Assembly (NCBI GenBank): GCA_013399855.1 | Contig: VXAY01004353.1 | Location: forward strand, 706,041-770,040 | Length of the DNA stretch: 64,000 nt | Reading direction: 5' to 3' | Source of the DNA: Oxyruncus cristatus | Taxonomy: Eukaryota > Chordata > Aves > Passeriformes > Cotingidae | Shown: positions 11,831 through 24,378 of the stretch, piece after piece | Numbering within the stretch: position 1 is the stretch's first letter | Layout of the letters: each line of letters starts with the position of its first letter | Made by a program: the position numbers and the translations under genes | Notes under the pieces: generated by a model | The model's input: the letters and a program-made list of their open reading frames with translations, nothing else | Told to the model about the DNA's origin: nothing | The model's database searches: none

Positions 11831-13774
11831 TACGGTCTTAAGACCTGAGTTAGAAAATGCTTACACAGTTACTCCTAGGAAATGCGAACAGGGTACAAGG
11901 TAACTGTTGTCTGCTTTCACGGTTGGCCAGCAGCAAATGTCTTCTGGCAGCAGTTCCTTCCAGACTTAAGAGCCTGTGTTTGTGTTTCAAGTTGTTCTAC
12001 CTCTACAGAGAGAAGGCTCTGAAAAGCTTTCAGCAGAAGCCTTGTCCTGTTGTGTGTTCCACAGTCCTGGAACTGAGCACCTGCTGCTCTGACCAAACCC
12101 AGGTCGTACCAAGATTTGCCTTCCAGCCGCTCAGCCCTGGGATGTGGCTGTGAGGCAGAGGCTCGCAGTGCTGACAGTGTGAAGGCAATCTCCCTGCAAC
12201 AGGCAGATGCTTCCTTTAAATAGGAAAAGACAGTTGTAAATAGGAAAAGAGACTTGATGTGATCATCAGGTACCAATGCAGACCTCTGCCAGTACATGTT
12301 TGTGAAGTCCTCCGAGTCGGGGGCATAATCATGTGGTTTTCAGTCCCTACCCCACACCACTGCAACTGGGAAGGTGCTGTGTATGAATGTGGGAAAATTA
12401 GGCAATTAGCTGAATTTGGCCTTTGTTTTGAAGCACAGCTGTTAAGTTGAGCAGTCATCAAACCTGTTTAAATGTTGCAGGGTGTAACACCTCGGAGAGT
12501 TCCTCATTTAAATCCATTGTAATATATACCCCAAGTGGTGCTCGTTTTAGAAAGAGGAGAATGAGATTGGGGATTTGGAGAACTTTTTCATTTCCCTACA
12601 GTGTAAAATGAGAATGGTGAGTGTTCTAAGGACTTCCAGTAAGTCCTGAAAAAAATAGAGTATTTAATGGTACAATGTAGGCACAGCCTGTGGTAACTGC
12701 TGCTCTGTGTCAAGGACATGCAGAGGGCATTCGTGGTGTGCATTGCACTTACATTGTGAGCCCATGGAGTGGACCATGAATAACACAGGAAAAACTACCT
12801 GCATTCAGTCATAGCTATACTGGGTTTCTGTTGTATTCCCATAAGAGCTGACATTCCATGGAAGATGTAAACCATGCTGTAGGTTTCCAGTTAAAATCAG
12901 CTTTTGAAAGGTACATCTGCTGGTGTAACCCTGCGCTGCATCCTGTGCCCTGCTTCTGCTGAGCTCTTGTGCATCCAGCTTGCTGTGCATTCCTGGTGTC
13001 AGTAATGCATGTGCTTATGGACTATGCAACGTCTGTCACAAAGACTGAAACAAAACTGAGAATCCCTAGAAATGGCAATGACATATGATAAGGTAAGACA
13101 TTGCTTGAAGTACATCCTGTGGAGTAAGTTGCCTTTTGGGTTGATGTCCAGTGAGCACCTCTTTAAAGGTGTTGGGTGGTGTCCCCCTCAGCGTCCTGCT
13201 GTGGTGGCAGGAGAGGGATGGCAGCTGCCATGCACTGTGTGTCTGGGAGAGGTGTTTTTACTCCTCAGCCTCTCAGAGCAGCTGAGCCATCCCCTCTTGT
13301 GCCATTTCCATTTGGCATTGGGCAACTCTGCCACTGTACAAACAAGTACAGCTCCAATGGGAACCTGAATTCCATAGTCTGAGGTAAAGGGAAGCACTGA
13401 GGGAATTGTCTCTTACTGTGGGTTCTGCCTGGTGTATTTGGGCACTGCTGCCTCATACACCTGGGAGCTTTTTATTTCTCTTGGTCCATGTTTGCTTCCT
13501 GTCCTCAAAAACTTTATCTTTTGTAGCTGGAAGACATCACCACATTTTCATGTTTTGCAGTAACTGTGTGTTTGTAAATTTAACTTGCAAATTGCCTTAA
13601 ACATGGATTTGGTTGTGGCAGTGTCTGTGCACTCCTCAGTGATGTGCAGCCTGACGAACTGTGGAGGACAGCAGGTGCTAACTCAGGACAGGTGCTGTTC
13701 TTCCCTCTTTGGACTAGTCCTCTCTCATCCTCCTCCTTTGCCACTTCTCACCATTGATGCCCAACAAGGCTAAA
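11831..13774. other. Intergenic sequence between CYBC1 and the LTR
   Basis: No exon of either neighbour and no clear repeat was found. The longest frames (about 100-126 codons) show no recognisable family features and overlap on both strands. Confidence 0.5.
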
Positions 13775-14652
13775 TGGAACTGCTTAGAGACAAAATTTGG
13801 TCTTTTAAGCAGCAAAGGTATTTATTGAATACAACGTTGGAGAGCTCCCCAGTTCTCAGTGGACAAAGAAGCTCCGAAAACTTTGGCAAAGATCAGGGAA
13901 TATATACAGTTTCTGTGAAGGGCTACAACACTTTGCATGCATATTCATACATTTGCAACATTAGATTATAATATTCATATCAGGTGGAGTCTAGGGCAGA
14001 GTCTTTCTTTTTGAGGAGATGTTTGGTGGGAGATCCAGTCTTCTTCATCAGGGCAGGGGTCTTTTTCTCTCCTCATCCTCGGTGAACTATTCAACTTTTC
14101 TCATTTTGCTGACTCCTTATCGAATTTACACCAGGTCCTTGACTTGTGCTCTCTCTTTATCTGCTGTTCTCCTCTCCCTTCCTTATTTATGTTGTTGTTT
14201 CAGCTGTCTTCCATCAAAACAGGACAGAGTACTTTATCATAAGTTTTATCCTTGGTGCAAGACACCCACCTTCCCTTAGCTGATTCTATAAATCTTACAT
14301 TCCTTAAAGCAGAGTGTTAGGATTTTAACTCCTTAGGCTCTTGTTCTGTTTCACCATTTTGCCAAAGGCTTTTTTGGATGGTTTTCCTCACTCCTCCTGG
14401 GCCCAGCAGATTGAAAGGCCCAGTAAATATAGCCTTAGGTGTGCCTGGTGTGAAGTGTCTTGGACTCAAAGAACGATGTGAAAGACTAGTTTTGTTAGGA
14501 AATGAGGTACTCCTGGGACAGTATTACAGGAGATGTCATTGTCTTTTTTGCATATCAGGCCATCTACTGACTTGTGCCTGGACAGCTGTACTTTATAAGA
14601 CTTGGAAATTATTTAAAACCAGACCTTAGGTTAGACCTCACACCCTGCCCCA
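13775..14652 (-). mobile_element. Probable solo LTR of an endogenous retrovirus, antisense
   Basis: The proposed ends are TGGAAC...GCCCCA, flanked on both sides by TAAA (13771-13774 and 14653-14656), a possible 4-bp target duplication. Read on the - strand it starts TGGGGCAGGG and has a TATA-like TATATATT (about plus 13900-13906). AATAAA (plus 13821-13826) follows about 80 bases later, just after GGGGAGCTCTCCAACG, with a short U5-like end. This order matches U3-R-U5. No internal retroviral genes are adjacent, so it would be a solo LTR. Boundaries are by eye. Confidence 0.5.
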
Positions 14653-16249
14653 TAAAACCAACCCTTTCTGTCATGTCCTTTACCACGACTGTGCTGTAGT
14701 GACGAAAGCCGGAGTGCATGGAGTGCATGCTGTACAGAGGGAGAACGCTGCTTTAGGTAAGGTATAATCCAATGTTGGGATATTTCACAGGGAAGTAGGA
14801 TCAATTGCGCAAGTCTCAGAAGAAAATCAAGGTATTTAAATTGTTTAGTTGATATCTGACTCTTGGGCTGTATTTATGAAGTTTCAGATACCAAAAACTT
14901 GGCTGGCTTAATAGTAAATAAAGAGTGCTAGTCCTGACACTGTCATAGATTGCTGAGAGGCAAAAATGCTTCTTGAAACTGTTTAGAAATTGCCTTTTTT
15001 TTTTTTTTACTGTAAAATTGCAAGTAGAATTGCAGCAAGGCCTTGTTATACTGTCTTTTTTTTTTAAAGAAGTCCATTGATAAAATCAACTTTGATAACT
15101 TGTTTTGCATCACTGTAGTATTTTGTATTGTTTTTAATTAAAATTATTAAAATACTAATGGCTGTCTAAATTACTCCTTGATACAGACCTGGTGGAGGAG
15201 TTAATGGGGGATCCAACTCTCCACTAACGAATATATTTCCATCTTCCCTCCTTTAAAACAAACCAACATGCCACACACACAAAAAAGAAGCACATTTCCA
15301 CAAATATTTTCAGTATCAAAAGGATTTATTTGAGGAAAATAAGTTAAGATCTTGTTTAGTTCAAGGTATGTAACTTTTGTAATTAAGGTATCCATAGCAG
15401 TTACTTCTTTTTAGATAAAAATCTGCATGTGGACCTAATCACTGAGGCTCTCATTGAATAAGTTAAAGTTTGTCTTATGCTGTACTTCTACCTTCTGAAT
15501 CTAGAGACTGTTCAAGAAAATTTCAATACTTGTGCTTCCAGAAAAAAAAAATTAAATGAATAAATGAAGCACAAGGAAATATTTTGAATATTCATGGTAT
15601 TTAACTATTGTTTTCTGGTACTTAACTACCAGACTTCTGGATTATTTCCACTGTGGTGTTTATCTTATTGCTCTGGTTAAGTCCACAAAATATATTGCTA
15701 TACATTATGAAAAGTTTGGTATTAAAGCAGAACAAACCAGCATTTTCCCCTCATATTTATTAACTTCAAGTCATGCCTCCAACTGGGACAGACCTGCAGT
15801 TTAGGGTTTTACAGAGCTCAGCAGGTCCCTTAGAGAGTGGGATGGTGCTTTTCTGTGGGGATGGGACTAAACTGAGCTTAGATGATGCTTTGGCAGAAAG
15901 TGAAGCAGCCCAATGTTTGACAGTTTTCCCTCCAAGTCCAAGGGTCACTGTTCCTGGAGCTCCCTCTGGCTCTGGCCTGTGATGGCACCTGTCCCCTCGT
16001 GTTCCTGACAGGGCCTTGCTCAGACCTCTGCCAAAGGCTGAATGTTAATCCCTGACCTCAAGCTAATCAAAGCAGGATTTAAGCCCCAGGCTTTTATGTG
16101 TTTCCAAGACTGAAAAAATCCAGCCCCAAATCTGGAGCAAACCAACTGCTCCCTGCTGTGGAAGGACTTGTGATGGAATGGCAGGACACAACTGAACACA
16201 GCTGACACAGAGAGGAGTGGCAGGACAGAACAAAAGGACCTAAAGCGTG
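14653..16249. other. Intergenic sequence between the LTR and HEXD
   Basis: AT-rich sequence with T and A runs near 14997-15010 and 15056-15065. Nothing coding was recognised. Confidence 0.5.
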
Positions 16250-16673
16250 GTGTAAGTATCCTAAATATTTATTTTTATGAAAACTGCAAAGGCTGGACAT
16301 GTTGGGCACTGACGACTAGAACTTGTAGAACTTTTCCAAGTACTGTTAAATAAGAAAGTCTATTGCTACAAATACTGAATGTGGAAGAAACTGGGTTTTT
16401 CTCCAGGGCTGTGACTCACTCCTGCCTTCTGTTATGCAAGGGCAGCAAACCTGACTTACAGGGCAGGTGAATTAAGGCTCAGCGTGTGTTAAGACAGAAA
16501 GATTAAAATAGACCTGAAGTCTTATTACACCAATAAATTCCTTCTTACCCTTGGGTCACTGTTGTTTAATCACAGTTCAGCTCTCCAGATGACAAACTCC
16601 GGCTCAATGACAAGTTGCTGATTTTCACTAGCCATGTCTTCCCATGGAATGAGACAGACTAATTGAAGTGCCC
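16250..16673 (-). other. HEXD: HEXD 3' UTR with candidate poly(A) signal
   Basis: An AATAAA on the - strand (plus 16268-16273) lies about 400 bases after the stop and is the most natural 3' end. A second AATAAA lies inside the last codons (plus 16687-16692). Confidence 0.5.
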
Positions 16674-19600
16674 CTAATTTTGTGCTTTTATTGCTTCATC
16701 CAAATCATCCACCACTTGCTGCAGCTTCTGTAGGCTGGGATGGACGTTCTCCTCCATCCACTCCTCTATAGCACCCTGGTGGAAAACTTGCTCCATGGCT
16801 GCTTGGAGGTCTTGCACCACAGCATTCCACTTGGAGAGGAGACTGAGCACAAATGAGAAGGAAGGAACAATGACATTTGCAGGTGAGCTCTGCCTCAGGG
16901 GAGGGTTGGCTTACTGGCCTGAGGGAGTGCTGTCCTTAAAATGACTTTACAGGAACAGAAGCATCTATTACAAGAGCCCAAAGGACTTGATTTTGTTCAG
17001 ATGGCAAAAGGTTGATGCTGTTTCTGTGTAAGTACCAATAATCCTGGCACTTTTCTCATGCAAGGACTTTTAAAGTACCAAGATGTGAGCTCAAAAAACC
17101 ACTCTACACATTTTAAGTGTAACTGAAACCCACTGAGAGACTTGTTGGGAATTTAATTCTGGGTTTTATCAGGAAGAGTAGATGCAGTTGGATATTCACC
17201 TTACCACAGCAAAAAAAAAATTAGCATGAATTGGCAAAATGTGTAGGACAAGTTCTGAACAGCACATTTATTCCAGTCCCTGTCTGGAAGCTGGTCCATG
17301 GTGAAATCCTCCACCAAGGCCAACCACTGCACAGGAGTAGACAAGGGAGAGGTTTTTGGAGACCAGTTTTGTACTTGTATTCAAAGAGTTTATTCAACAG
17401 AAGGCAGGCAAACATAAAATTAGAATCCTAGAATGGTTTGAGTTGGAAGGGAACTTTGATCATCTAAATCCAACGCCAACGTTTTCTGTTTAAAACCATA
17501 TTATGAATAGTTAATATTGTTTGATTCCCACTGATGCTTCTGAGATAATTACAGAAAGAGGCAAGGACTCAAAACTCTGTAATTGAGTGCCCAAAATATG
17601 ACAGACTATTTCTCCGGGGATGCAAAACAAGAGGTGTTACCTGACTGCATCTGGCTGGAAGAGGTGCATTATTATAGGGTGAATAATCTTCCTTTTCCTG
17701 TGGTAGGGGCTGAACCAGCCTGTGACATACCTGAAAATGGATGTTAAAGGGAGCAGGGTTTGAAACAGCAGTGACCTCTGTGTTTGTAGCATGACAGGGA
17801 GGGGGGTAAGACTTTAGCTGAACTTCTGCACAGAGATAATGCTTAAGGAGTAAGTTCATATAAGTCTGTATATCTCTGGAACTAGCTTGTAAAAGACTGT
17901 TCTTGGCAGATGATAAAAACTGATCATCTGCTGCAGTTTAAGTTTCAAGTTCCTTTTTTTGTAACTGTACCATTCAAAAACTTCATTTTAACAGCAGTAA
18001 AATGTAATTCAAGAAAGAACCAGAAGCTTGAAATAAAGGCAGCACATAGCATTTAGGAATTCTGCTGAAATATTTTAAATTTTCATCTAAATATTACGTT
18101 CTGCTAAGGTGCCAACAATGCCTGAAATGCAGAGCTTGATGTTTAAATCACTTTGCTGGAATTGGGCCCCACTTTGAGGTGATACAGCCCCAACACTGGG
18201 GCAGCCAGGCAGGGAATCAACATAAACCTCACTTACCTGTTCCTTTCGAGAAGTTCATCCACTGATGACTTGAGGTGGAAGCTCACTTGTGTCACAAGGG
18301 TGAGGATGTTGCTCCCAGGAAAGGTCCCCAGACTTGTGCTGGACAAAGAGGACCCATTAGCTTCTGAACTTACCACACAACGAGAAGCATCTGAATTCTC
18401 CAGCTGGAATTTTACCTCATGTAAGTATCAATTTCCAGGTTAGACATTCCCAGGAGCTTTTCCACGTTTTCTTTAACCTTTTCAGAGTAGCCACCTGGCA
18501 GAAGACAGTGCAAATAAGGAAAAGGAGCCTAAGGAACCAAAATGTTCATACAGGAGGGTCTTTCTGGAGTACTCTGCATTGGCTCAGCAGTTCTCCTTGG
18601 ATGGAGATTTTTTGTAAAAGGTAAAATGGGAGTAGAAGGAAAAAACGCTTGTGGGTGGGAAGAGGAGCACATGGTCTTTCACAGAGTTGTCTGGTAAAGC
18701 ACTTCCCAGCTCTGAGCTTCCCGTTCAGGATGCTGAATATTTCCAGTGCCTCAGTTAAAAATCAGTAAGCTGTGGGGCTTTATTTTGAAAATAAGAAATG
18801 CAGCAAGACAAAAAAAAAACCCCTTTCTGTTGACAACTGCCTGTAAAGGAACCAGAAACTGCAGGAAGTATTTTACCAGGCAGTGTCCTTCCTACATTCA
18901 TTTTAAGAAAATTGATTAGTTGAAGATATTTTTATACTTAAACAAGATCTAAATCTAAACTAAATGAATCTCATTTATATGTCAATATTGCTTCAAATCA
19001 GTTTAAAAAGCAATTCAGCTTCTTTAATTAATTTTTTAGTATAAACATGACGTTTTTCATCATTTGTGGGTTAGAACATAATAAATTATGACTATCCAAT
19101 GGCTATTTTTAAATACTTAGGCCAAGAGGCTTCTCTGCTGCCATACTGCAAACTGTAATTTATTGTTCATGATTCAGACCATGATCAGATAGTCAAACCA
19201 CCTCAAAATAAAATAAGCTCCCTCTTGTGCAAGGCATGAACTGAGAGAGAATAAAGTTGTCATTGTACCATTCTTTAGTGCCTGCAGACACACAGCCAGG
19301 GATGGAATTGCCACCGGGAGAAGCTCACACAAAACAGAGAAGTGATCATACCTATGTAAAAAAAAAATCCATTATTAGATATTTTACTGGTAGAACATAC
19401 TAAACAAGTGGGAATTTTTAATATTTCAATCATTAAAATTAAAGAGCTTTAGAAACATCAGTTTCTGTCTCAGAGAAGGGACCTTCTATCCCTGAAACAC
19501 AAAGTATTCCTGTTTTACTAATAAGAACAGATACAAACCAAATTACTTTCTCAAGGCAAATCAGAGAGAGAAACTGGAATTCAGCTCTCTGGTATTCCCT

Positions 19601-22600
19601 TAGACCTCCTGACTTGCACAAAAACCTTTTAGTCCTTCTTTCCATTAACAAGTTCTTCTCTTCTATGCAACTTCATTCTGTTTGAGTTCATATCAGACAT
19701 TCAGATACATCCACCAGGCCTGAACTATGCTCTCTATAAGCAGTTGAGGTGGCGCAAAGTACATTCAAGCTTTCAAACCCAATCTGCGGGTGGTGGTGTC
19801 TCCAAAACCATTGCTCCTGCTGGTTAGTGCTGTACCACCTGACTGGAACTCTGAAATCCACCCTCTGTAGTCACTGAGTGAGGCCAGCCGTGGCTGACAG
19901 GAAGGACTGCAAGGTTGCAAAGTTCCCTTCCAACTCGCCAGCCTCCTTGTACCTCTCAGGGAGTTTTGGGGTGGAAGTTTGCCTCCATGTTACCCCTGGA
20001 ACCATCCAAAAGGCTGTTCCTCACCTCTGCCAGCCGGTCAGGGCGATACCTTCCAGGACAGCAGGGGGGGTCCTGCTGGCCACCTCCAGCCACTCCAGGT
20101 GGTTCTTCAGGTGGTGCCCAATAAGTGTGAGGGACTGATTCACTCCTGTGGCTCCTTTAAAGGCACTTGCAAACCACACCTTGGAGAAGCCACATCGGCG
20201 ATACTTCTCTATGAGCTGCACTGCAATGAGATGCAAAGGGACGCTCACGGGACGAGCTTTCTACATTTTTCAGCCCTGTCTGAAATGCTGGAGTGAAGAG
20301 GAGCCAAGGTCCAGTTCAAACAGGTTGCTGAGCTCCCAAGCATGGGACATCTGACACCTTCTCTGAGGAGCCTTTTTGGTGGCTGCCCTCCTGTTTTCAT
20401 GTGCCCAGTTAACTGTATTCCATTCCCTTGGATTGTTACAATGCCAGAAGAACCCTGGGCATGTAACAAGCCTGCACAACATCTGACAGCTGATTCTTCT
20501 TTCAACAAAGAAATATTTTCATGCATGTTAAAGGCCTGACTGGAGCCTTTAGGAGTTTCCCTTTGAGTTCTATAGATGTCTGAAGCCTTGAAGGTTCTTT
20601 TGCAGAGCTGCTCAATACAGGGCTATCTGCTCCCACTGGTTTCAGTGTGAGGAGAGTTGATGTAACACTGCTTGTGAAAAACCTCTCAATGCCCCATCAG
20701 TGTTGAAAAGAATTAAGCAGCAGACAATGTAAGTCCTTCATAGGAGAAACATAAATAGTAAAAGAAAATTATTAATAGCAACTCCTCTGTGAAATCAAAC
20801 AAGAGCTGTGTTTATGCTATTAAAGCAATAAAAAGCAATTGTTTGGTTCCCAACTAAGGTATGTTTTAATGACACAATTTTGCTTTGGCTGTTCTGCTTA
20901 AACAGCTCTTTGCTTCTACACAGCTCAGCAGAGAAGCACAAACCTTTGCCCTCCACGTCCAGGTCGGCTGCATAGTCCCAGATCATGGGCTGCACCAGCT
21001 GTGGGACCCCGGACTCTGGAAGGAACAGAGCTCTCCTAAGTAACAGAAAACAGCCAGGTAAAAGTGAGAACTAAGTACAGATTATTGGTGCAGTAGCACG
21101 TGTAAGGTGGCTCTGAAAATGCTGGAACTCCACCTCTGCTCAGACTACTCAAATTTTAGCCGTGGTTTCATACTTTTCAACAAACAAGACTCATGATGTC
21201 AAGGTTTGGAGCTACCCCACAATTCAGTGTCAGAGTCCTCATGGTGTGCACCATGATCCCAGAGGTGTTGACAGGGTGTGTTTGCACCAGTGGGACCAGG
21301 TGCTGCACAGGGCAACAACAAACATTAGAAGGTGGTGAGAGGCACAGAGATTTAGACTTGGACCACAGGCTGTTTTATTTGAATGTGTTAAGGTAGAATT
21401 TGTGGCAACCACTGCAGGGTGAGCATTTTGTTTAAGTGTATGTGTTCAGACTTGCCCATAGTCACACAGAAACTCTGTGACAGCCAAGGACTGAGTGTTT
21501 CTGTTCTCTGGTCAAACAGATATATCTCAGCTCTTCTTGTTTGCATTATTTTCAGTGCCAGCAAATCTGTTTTAACTGGTTGTGTAAACCTTTTTGTATG
21601 ACACAAAACATGCCTCACGCCATCCCGGGTCACACACCTGCCAGTGTTTCCTCACTCATCCCCCTGAGCATGTCGTCCCACACGATGGGAGTCACCCTGG
21701 GGTAAGATGAGGCCACACAACTGGCAACTGCCTTTATGTGGGCCAAGCACAGCTTCTCTGGGGTGTTGTCTGGCTGCTGCAGCCACTGCTTTGACTCCTC
21801 TCCTTCACCGAGGTAGTAGACCTGAAACATCAAGCAAAGAATCCTGACTGCTTATATAGGAAAAGAAAATGAGTTTGCCACAGTATCATGAAGTCATGCA
21901 ATATTCCAAACCTTTTGCCCAGATGGGAGACCCTGAGTAGACATATTCGAAAGCATCTCTCAGTGCTGAAGACACTGCAAGCATTTCTATCAGGCTGCAG
22001 GAGACCTGTGGCCATGACTACATGTGATCATAAGGGGAATTTTCCTACAGAAACTAAAATATTTAAATGCCGTATTTGCCTTTGGAAGGTTTGTCCTTGG
22101 GAGTAGCTCTCACCACATTTATTACCTTCAAATCTGGCAATACATCAGGTCCTGAGTTATATAAAATGAGGTTGCTGTCTCAGGGAAGGAGATCATCTGT
22201 ATGAGTCTAAAAGCGACTGGGGGGCATGTCCAAGTGCAGCCCCCCATACCTGGTCCACGCAGAGAGTGGACTCAGGCCTGTTAAGCTGGATATGCATTTA
22301 AACTCTTTGTTGTTTTAGAGCAGGTTTTATCCACAACGCATTTATTCTACATAAATAGCATTTTGCTTTATAAAAGCCTGCAGCTCCTTGTCTAACCTTG
22401 ACATCAGTTCCCACTCAACAGGATACAAAACACTGAACTTATACCAGTACAGTTAAGTGATCACAATGAATTCCAGGGATCTGGCTTCAAGAAACTATGA
22501 GGCATGAGAAAAGTCAAGGTTCTGTTTCTCAAGGAGACAAACTCCCAATATAAAAAAATCATTTCCCACCACAAAAAGGCTTACTTTGAGTAACTTGGCC

Positions 22601-24191
22601 AGAACAACAAGACAGTATGTTGCATAAAACTCCCATCGTTTGTAATGAACAGCTCCAATGGATAATCTCACTTTAAATACTCATTTGACCTAAACCCAAA
22701 TGCTGAGTTAGATTTAAGGAGCTGCTTTCAATACTTTGATATTACACTCAGACCAATAGGAATGACATCCTGTGCTACTGGAATCATTTAGTGTCAAAAA
22801 GACTTTTCTACACTGGCTTAAGTTGTCTTTTCTGTCCCCAAAATCCCACTCAAACTGAAATGCAGAGTCACAGAATCACAGAATATTCTGAGCTGGAAGG
22901 GACCCACGAGGATCATCAAGTCCAACTCTTAAGTGAATGGCGCATTCAGGGTCTCAGCCCTTACCATCACTCCTCCAAGGGAAAAAATTCCCGGCTCAAG
23001 AGAAGTCCCACCTCATCACATCCGATGTGGAACCATTCCAGGCCCTCGTGCAGGGCCATGACTTGGTCAATCATGGCCTTGACCAGCGCCAGAGACTCGT
23101 CCTTGTGCGGGTTCAGGGCATTGGGCAGCGCTGGCACCTCCCGCAGATGAGCGAACTCCCTGTGCTTCAGCACAAACTGCAAGGGAAAGGAGAGCCTGGG
23201 AAGCAGCCACAGGAGGGACAGCAGTGTCCCCTGTCACCACGGCTCTGAGAGCAGGTCCTGCTAAAACTGGGTTTGGCTGTGAGTTCACACCAGGGCCAGT
23301 ACAGGGTGGGACAGGCCGGGGGGACACAGCTGTGCCCCATGGTGCTGGGGGGTCTCTGGGTGAAGGAAGTGGTGCAGTGTGACCCTGATACCAAATCCTG
23401 CAGCTGGCACAGCTGGATAATGGGAACATCGGGATTTACATCAGAGATTTCCCCACACAGAACCACAGCATGGTTCAGGTTGGAAGGGACCACAGTGGGG
23501 GATCTGGTCCCATCTCCCAGCTCAAGCAGGGTCATCCCAGAGCACATGGCACAGGATTGTGTCCAGATGATTTTTGAATATCTCCAGTGAGGGAGACTCC
23601 ACATGTTCTCTGGGCAATCTGTTCAGTGCTGGGTCATTGCATAGGGAAGAAGTTCTTCCCCATGTTCAAGTGGAACTTCCTGGGCATCAGTTCCTGCCCG
23701 TTCCTCTTGTGCCATTGCTGGGCACCCCCGAGCAGAGCCTGGTCCATCCTCTGCCCCCTCCCTGCAGACCCTAACGGAAATGGGGAGGTCCCCTCTCAGT
23801 GTCTCCTCTGGACGCTGAACAGTCCCAGCTCCCTCAGCCTTCCCTTGTCACAGAGATGCTCCATCCCTCTGGCATCTGCACAGCCTCCGCTGGACCTGCT
23901 CCACGTGTCTCTCTTATCCTGAGGATCCCAGCACTGGACACGGCAGTGCACAGCAGGGCTGAGCAGAGGGGGCAGGATCACTCCCTGCTCTGCTAGCAAT
24001 ACTCCCTAATGCACCCCAGGATCCCATTGTCCTCCTTGCCCCCCCAGCACTACCAGCCCAGCACACCCACCCTGCTCCCCCCTCCCAGCCCTGCCCCGCT
24101 CACCTCCATGTGCCCGAAGCTCTGCACCAGCGGCACCACGTCCAGGCCCTGTGCCCGTGCCCGGCTCAGCACAGCCCGGAGCTCCGCGGGG
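16674..24191 (-). CDS. HEXD: HEXD, hexosaminidase D (GH20), ten exons, N-terminus lost in assembly gap
   Basis: Coding exons in transcript order (plus coordinates) are 24104-24191, 23012-23176, 21638-21821, 20944-21015, 20025-20220, 19269-19351, 18416-18494, 18237-18338, 17641-17730 and 16674-16842 (TAG at 16674-16676). All phases agree and give 409 visible residues. Human HEXD is about 486, so roughly 65 N-terminal residues, probably two exons, are missing and should lie in the gap at 24379-25299. The visible protein starts at [20 protein letters not shown]. It carries the GH20 catalytic Asp-Glu pair in HIGCDEV (visible residues 84-85), then [16 protein letters not shown] and [10 protein letters not shown], which belong to the active-site barrel. 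The C-terminal part is helical and ends in EAIKAQN; it lacks the proline-rich tail I recall in human. The enzyme removes terminal N-acetylgalactosamine-type residues in cytosol and nucleus. It is divergent from OGFOD3 and convergent with CYBC1. Confidence 0.95.
17421..17478 (-). mobile_element. CR1 tail fragment, antisense
   Basis: AGAATCCTAGAATGGTTTGA followed by GTTGGAAGGGAACTTTGATC is the reverse complement of a CR1 3' tail. It lies in the last HEXD intron. Confidence 0.75.
22866..22940 (-). mobile_element. CR1 tail fragment, antisense
   Basis: GAGTCACAGAATCACAGAAT and GCTGGAAGGGACCCACGAGG, then ATCATCAAGTCCAACTC, are CR1 3' end signatures in complement. It ends about 70 bases from the HEXD catalytic exon. 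Confidence 0.85.
23012..23176 (-). CDS. HEXD: HEXD catalytic exon (GH20 Asp-Glu)
   Basis: This 165-nt exon in phase 0 encodes 55 residues, from [14 protein letters not shown] to FHIGCDE. The final Asp-Glu is the GH20 general-acid and substrate-orienting pair. The next exon continues with V-Y-Y. The acceptor is CCCTTGCAG|TTT and the donor is GATGAG|GTGGGA. A CR1 fragment lies immediately 3' in the intron (22866-22940). Confidence 0.93.
23455..24045 (-). mobile_element. CR1 LINE 3' fragment, antisense
   Basis: It begins with ACAGAACCACAGCATGGTTC and GGTTGGAAGGGACCACAG and runs through GGGAAGAAGTTCTTCCCCAT, CAGTGTCTCCTCTGGACGCT and CCAGCACTGGACACGGCAGT. This is one continuous CR1 3' end of about 590 bp in a HEXD intron, ending about 60 bases from the exon at 24104. 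Confidence 0.85.
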
Positions 24192-24244
24192 CTGGGGAGA
24201 GACACGTTAGTGCCCCGGGGCACCGGGGAGTACCAGGCAGGTGG

Positions 24245-24378
24245 TACCTGTGGGTGTACGGCAGTACCTGTAGGTGTAGGGCACTACCTGTGGGTGTACA
24301 GGAGTACCTGCGGGTGTATGGCAGTACCTGTGGGTGTATGGCAGTACCTGTGGGGGTATGGCAGTACCTGTGGGTGTA
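24245..24378 (+). repeat. 20-bp minisatellite running into the gap
   Basis: There are six full units and a 14-base partial of TACCTGTGGGTGTATGGCAG with minor variants, starting at 24245, 24265 and so on. The array meets the first N, so its real length is unknown. It lies in the HEXD intron upstream of the exon at 24104-24191. Confidence 0.92.

Larger units (their letters stand above)
16843..24103 (-). other. HEXD: HEXD introns
   Basis: The introns are 16843-17640, 17731-18236, 18339-18415, 18495-19268, 19352-20024, 20221-20943, 21016-21637, 21822-23011 and 23177-24103. They contain CR1 fragments at 17421-17478, 22866-22940 and 23455-24045. The intron at 18339-18415 is only 77 bases. The donor of the exon at 19269-19351 (AATG|GTACAA) is weak. 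I see nothing else coding. Confidence 0.8.

Noticed and set aside
18237..18368. HEXD exon extended to 18368 as the main form
   Set aside because: It needs a 47-base intron and a weak pyrimidine tract. The acceptor at 18338 has a better tract and gives the same length as human, so the longer form is kept only as a possible variant.
19860..20000. Possible HEXD C-terminal exon on the - strand ([20 protein letters not shown])
   Set aside because: It looks protein-like, but the HEXD reading continues through 19269-19351 with matching phase and clear similarity to human. This stretch is intron.
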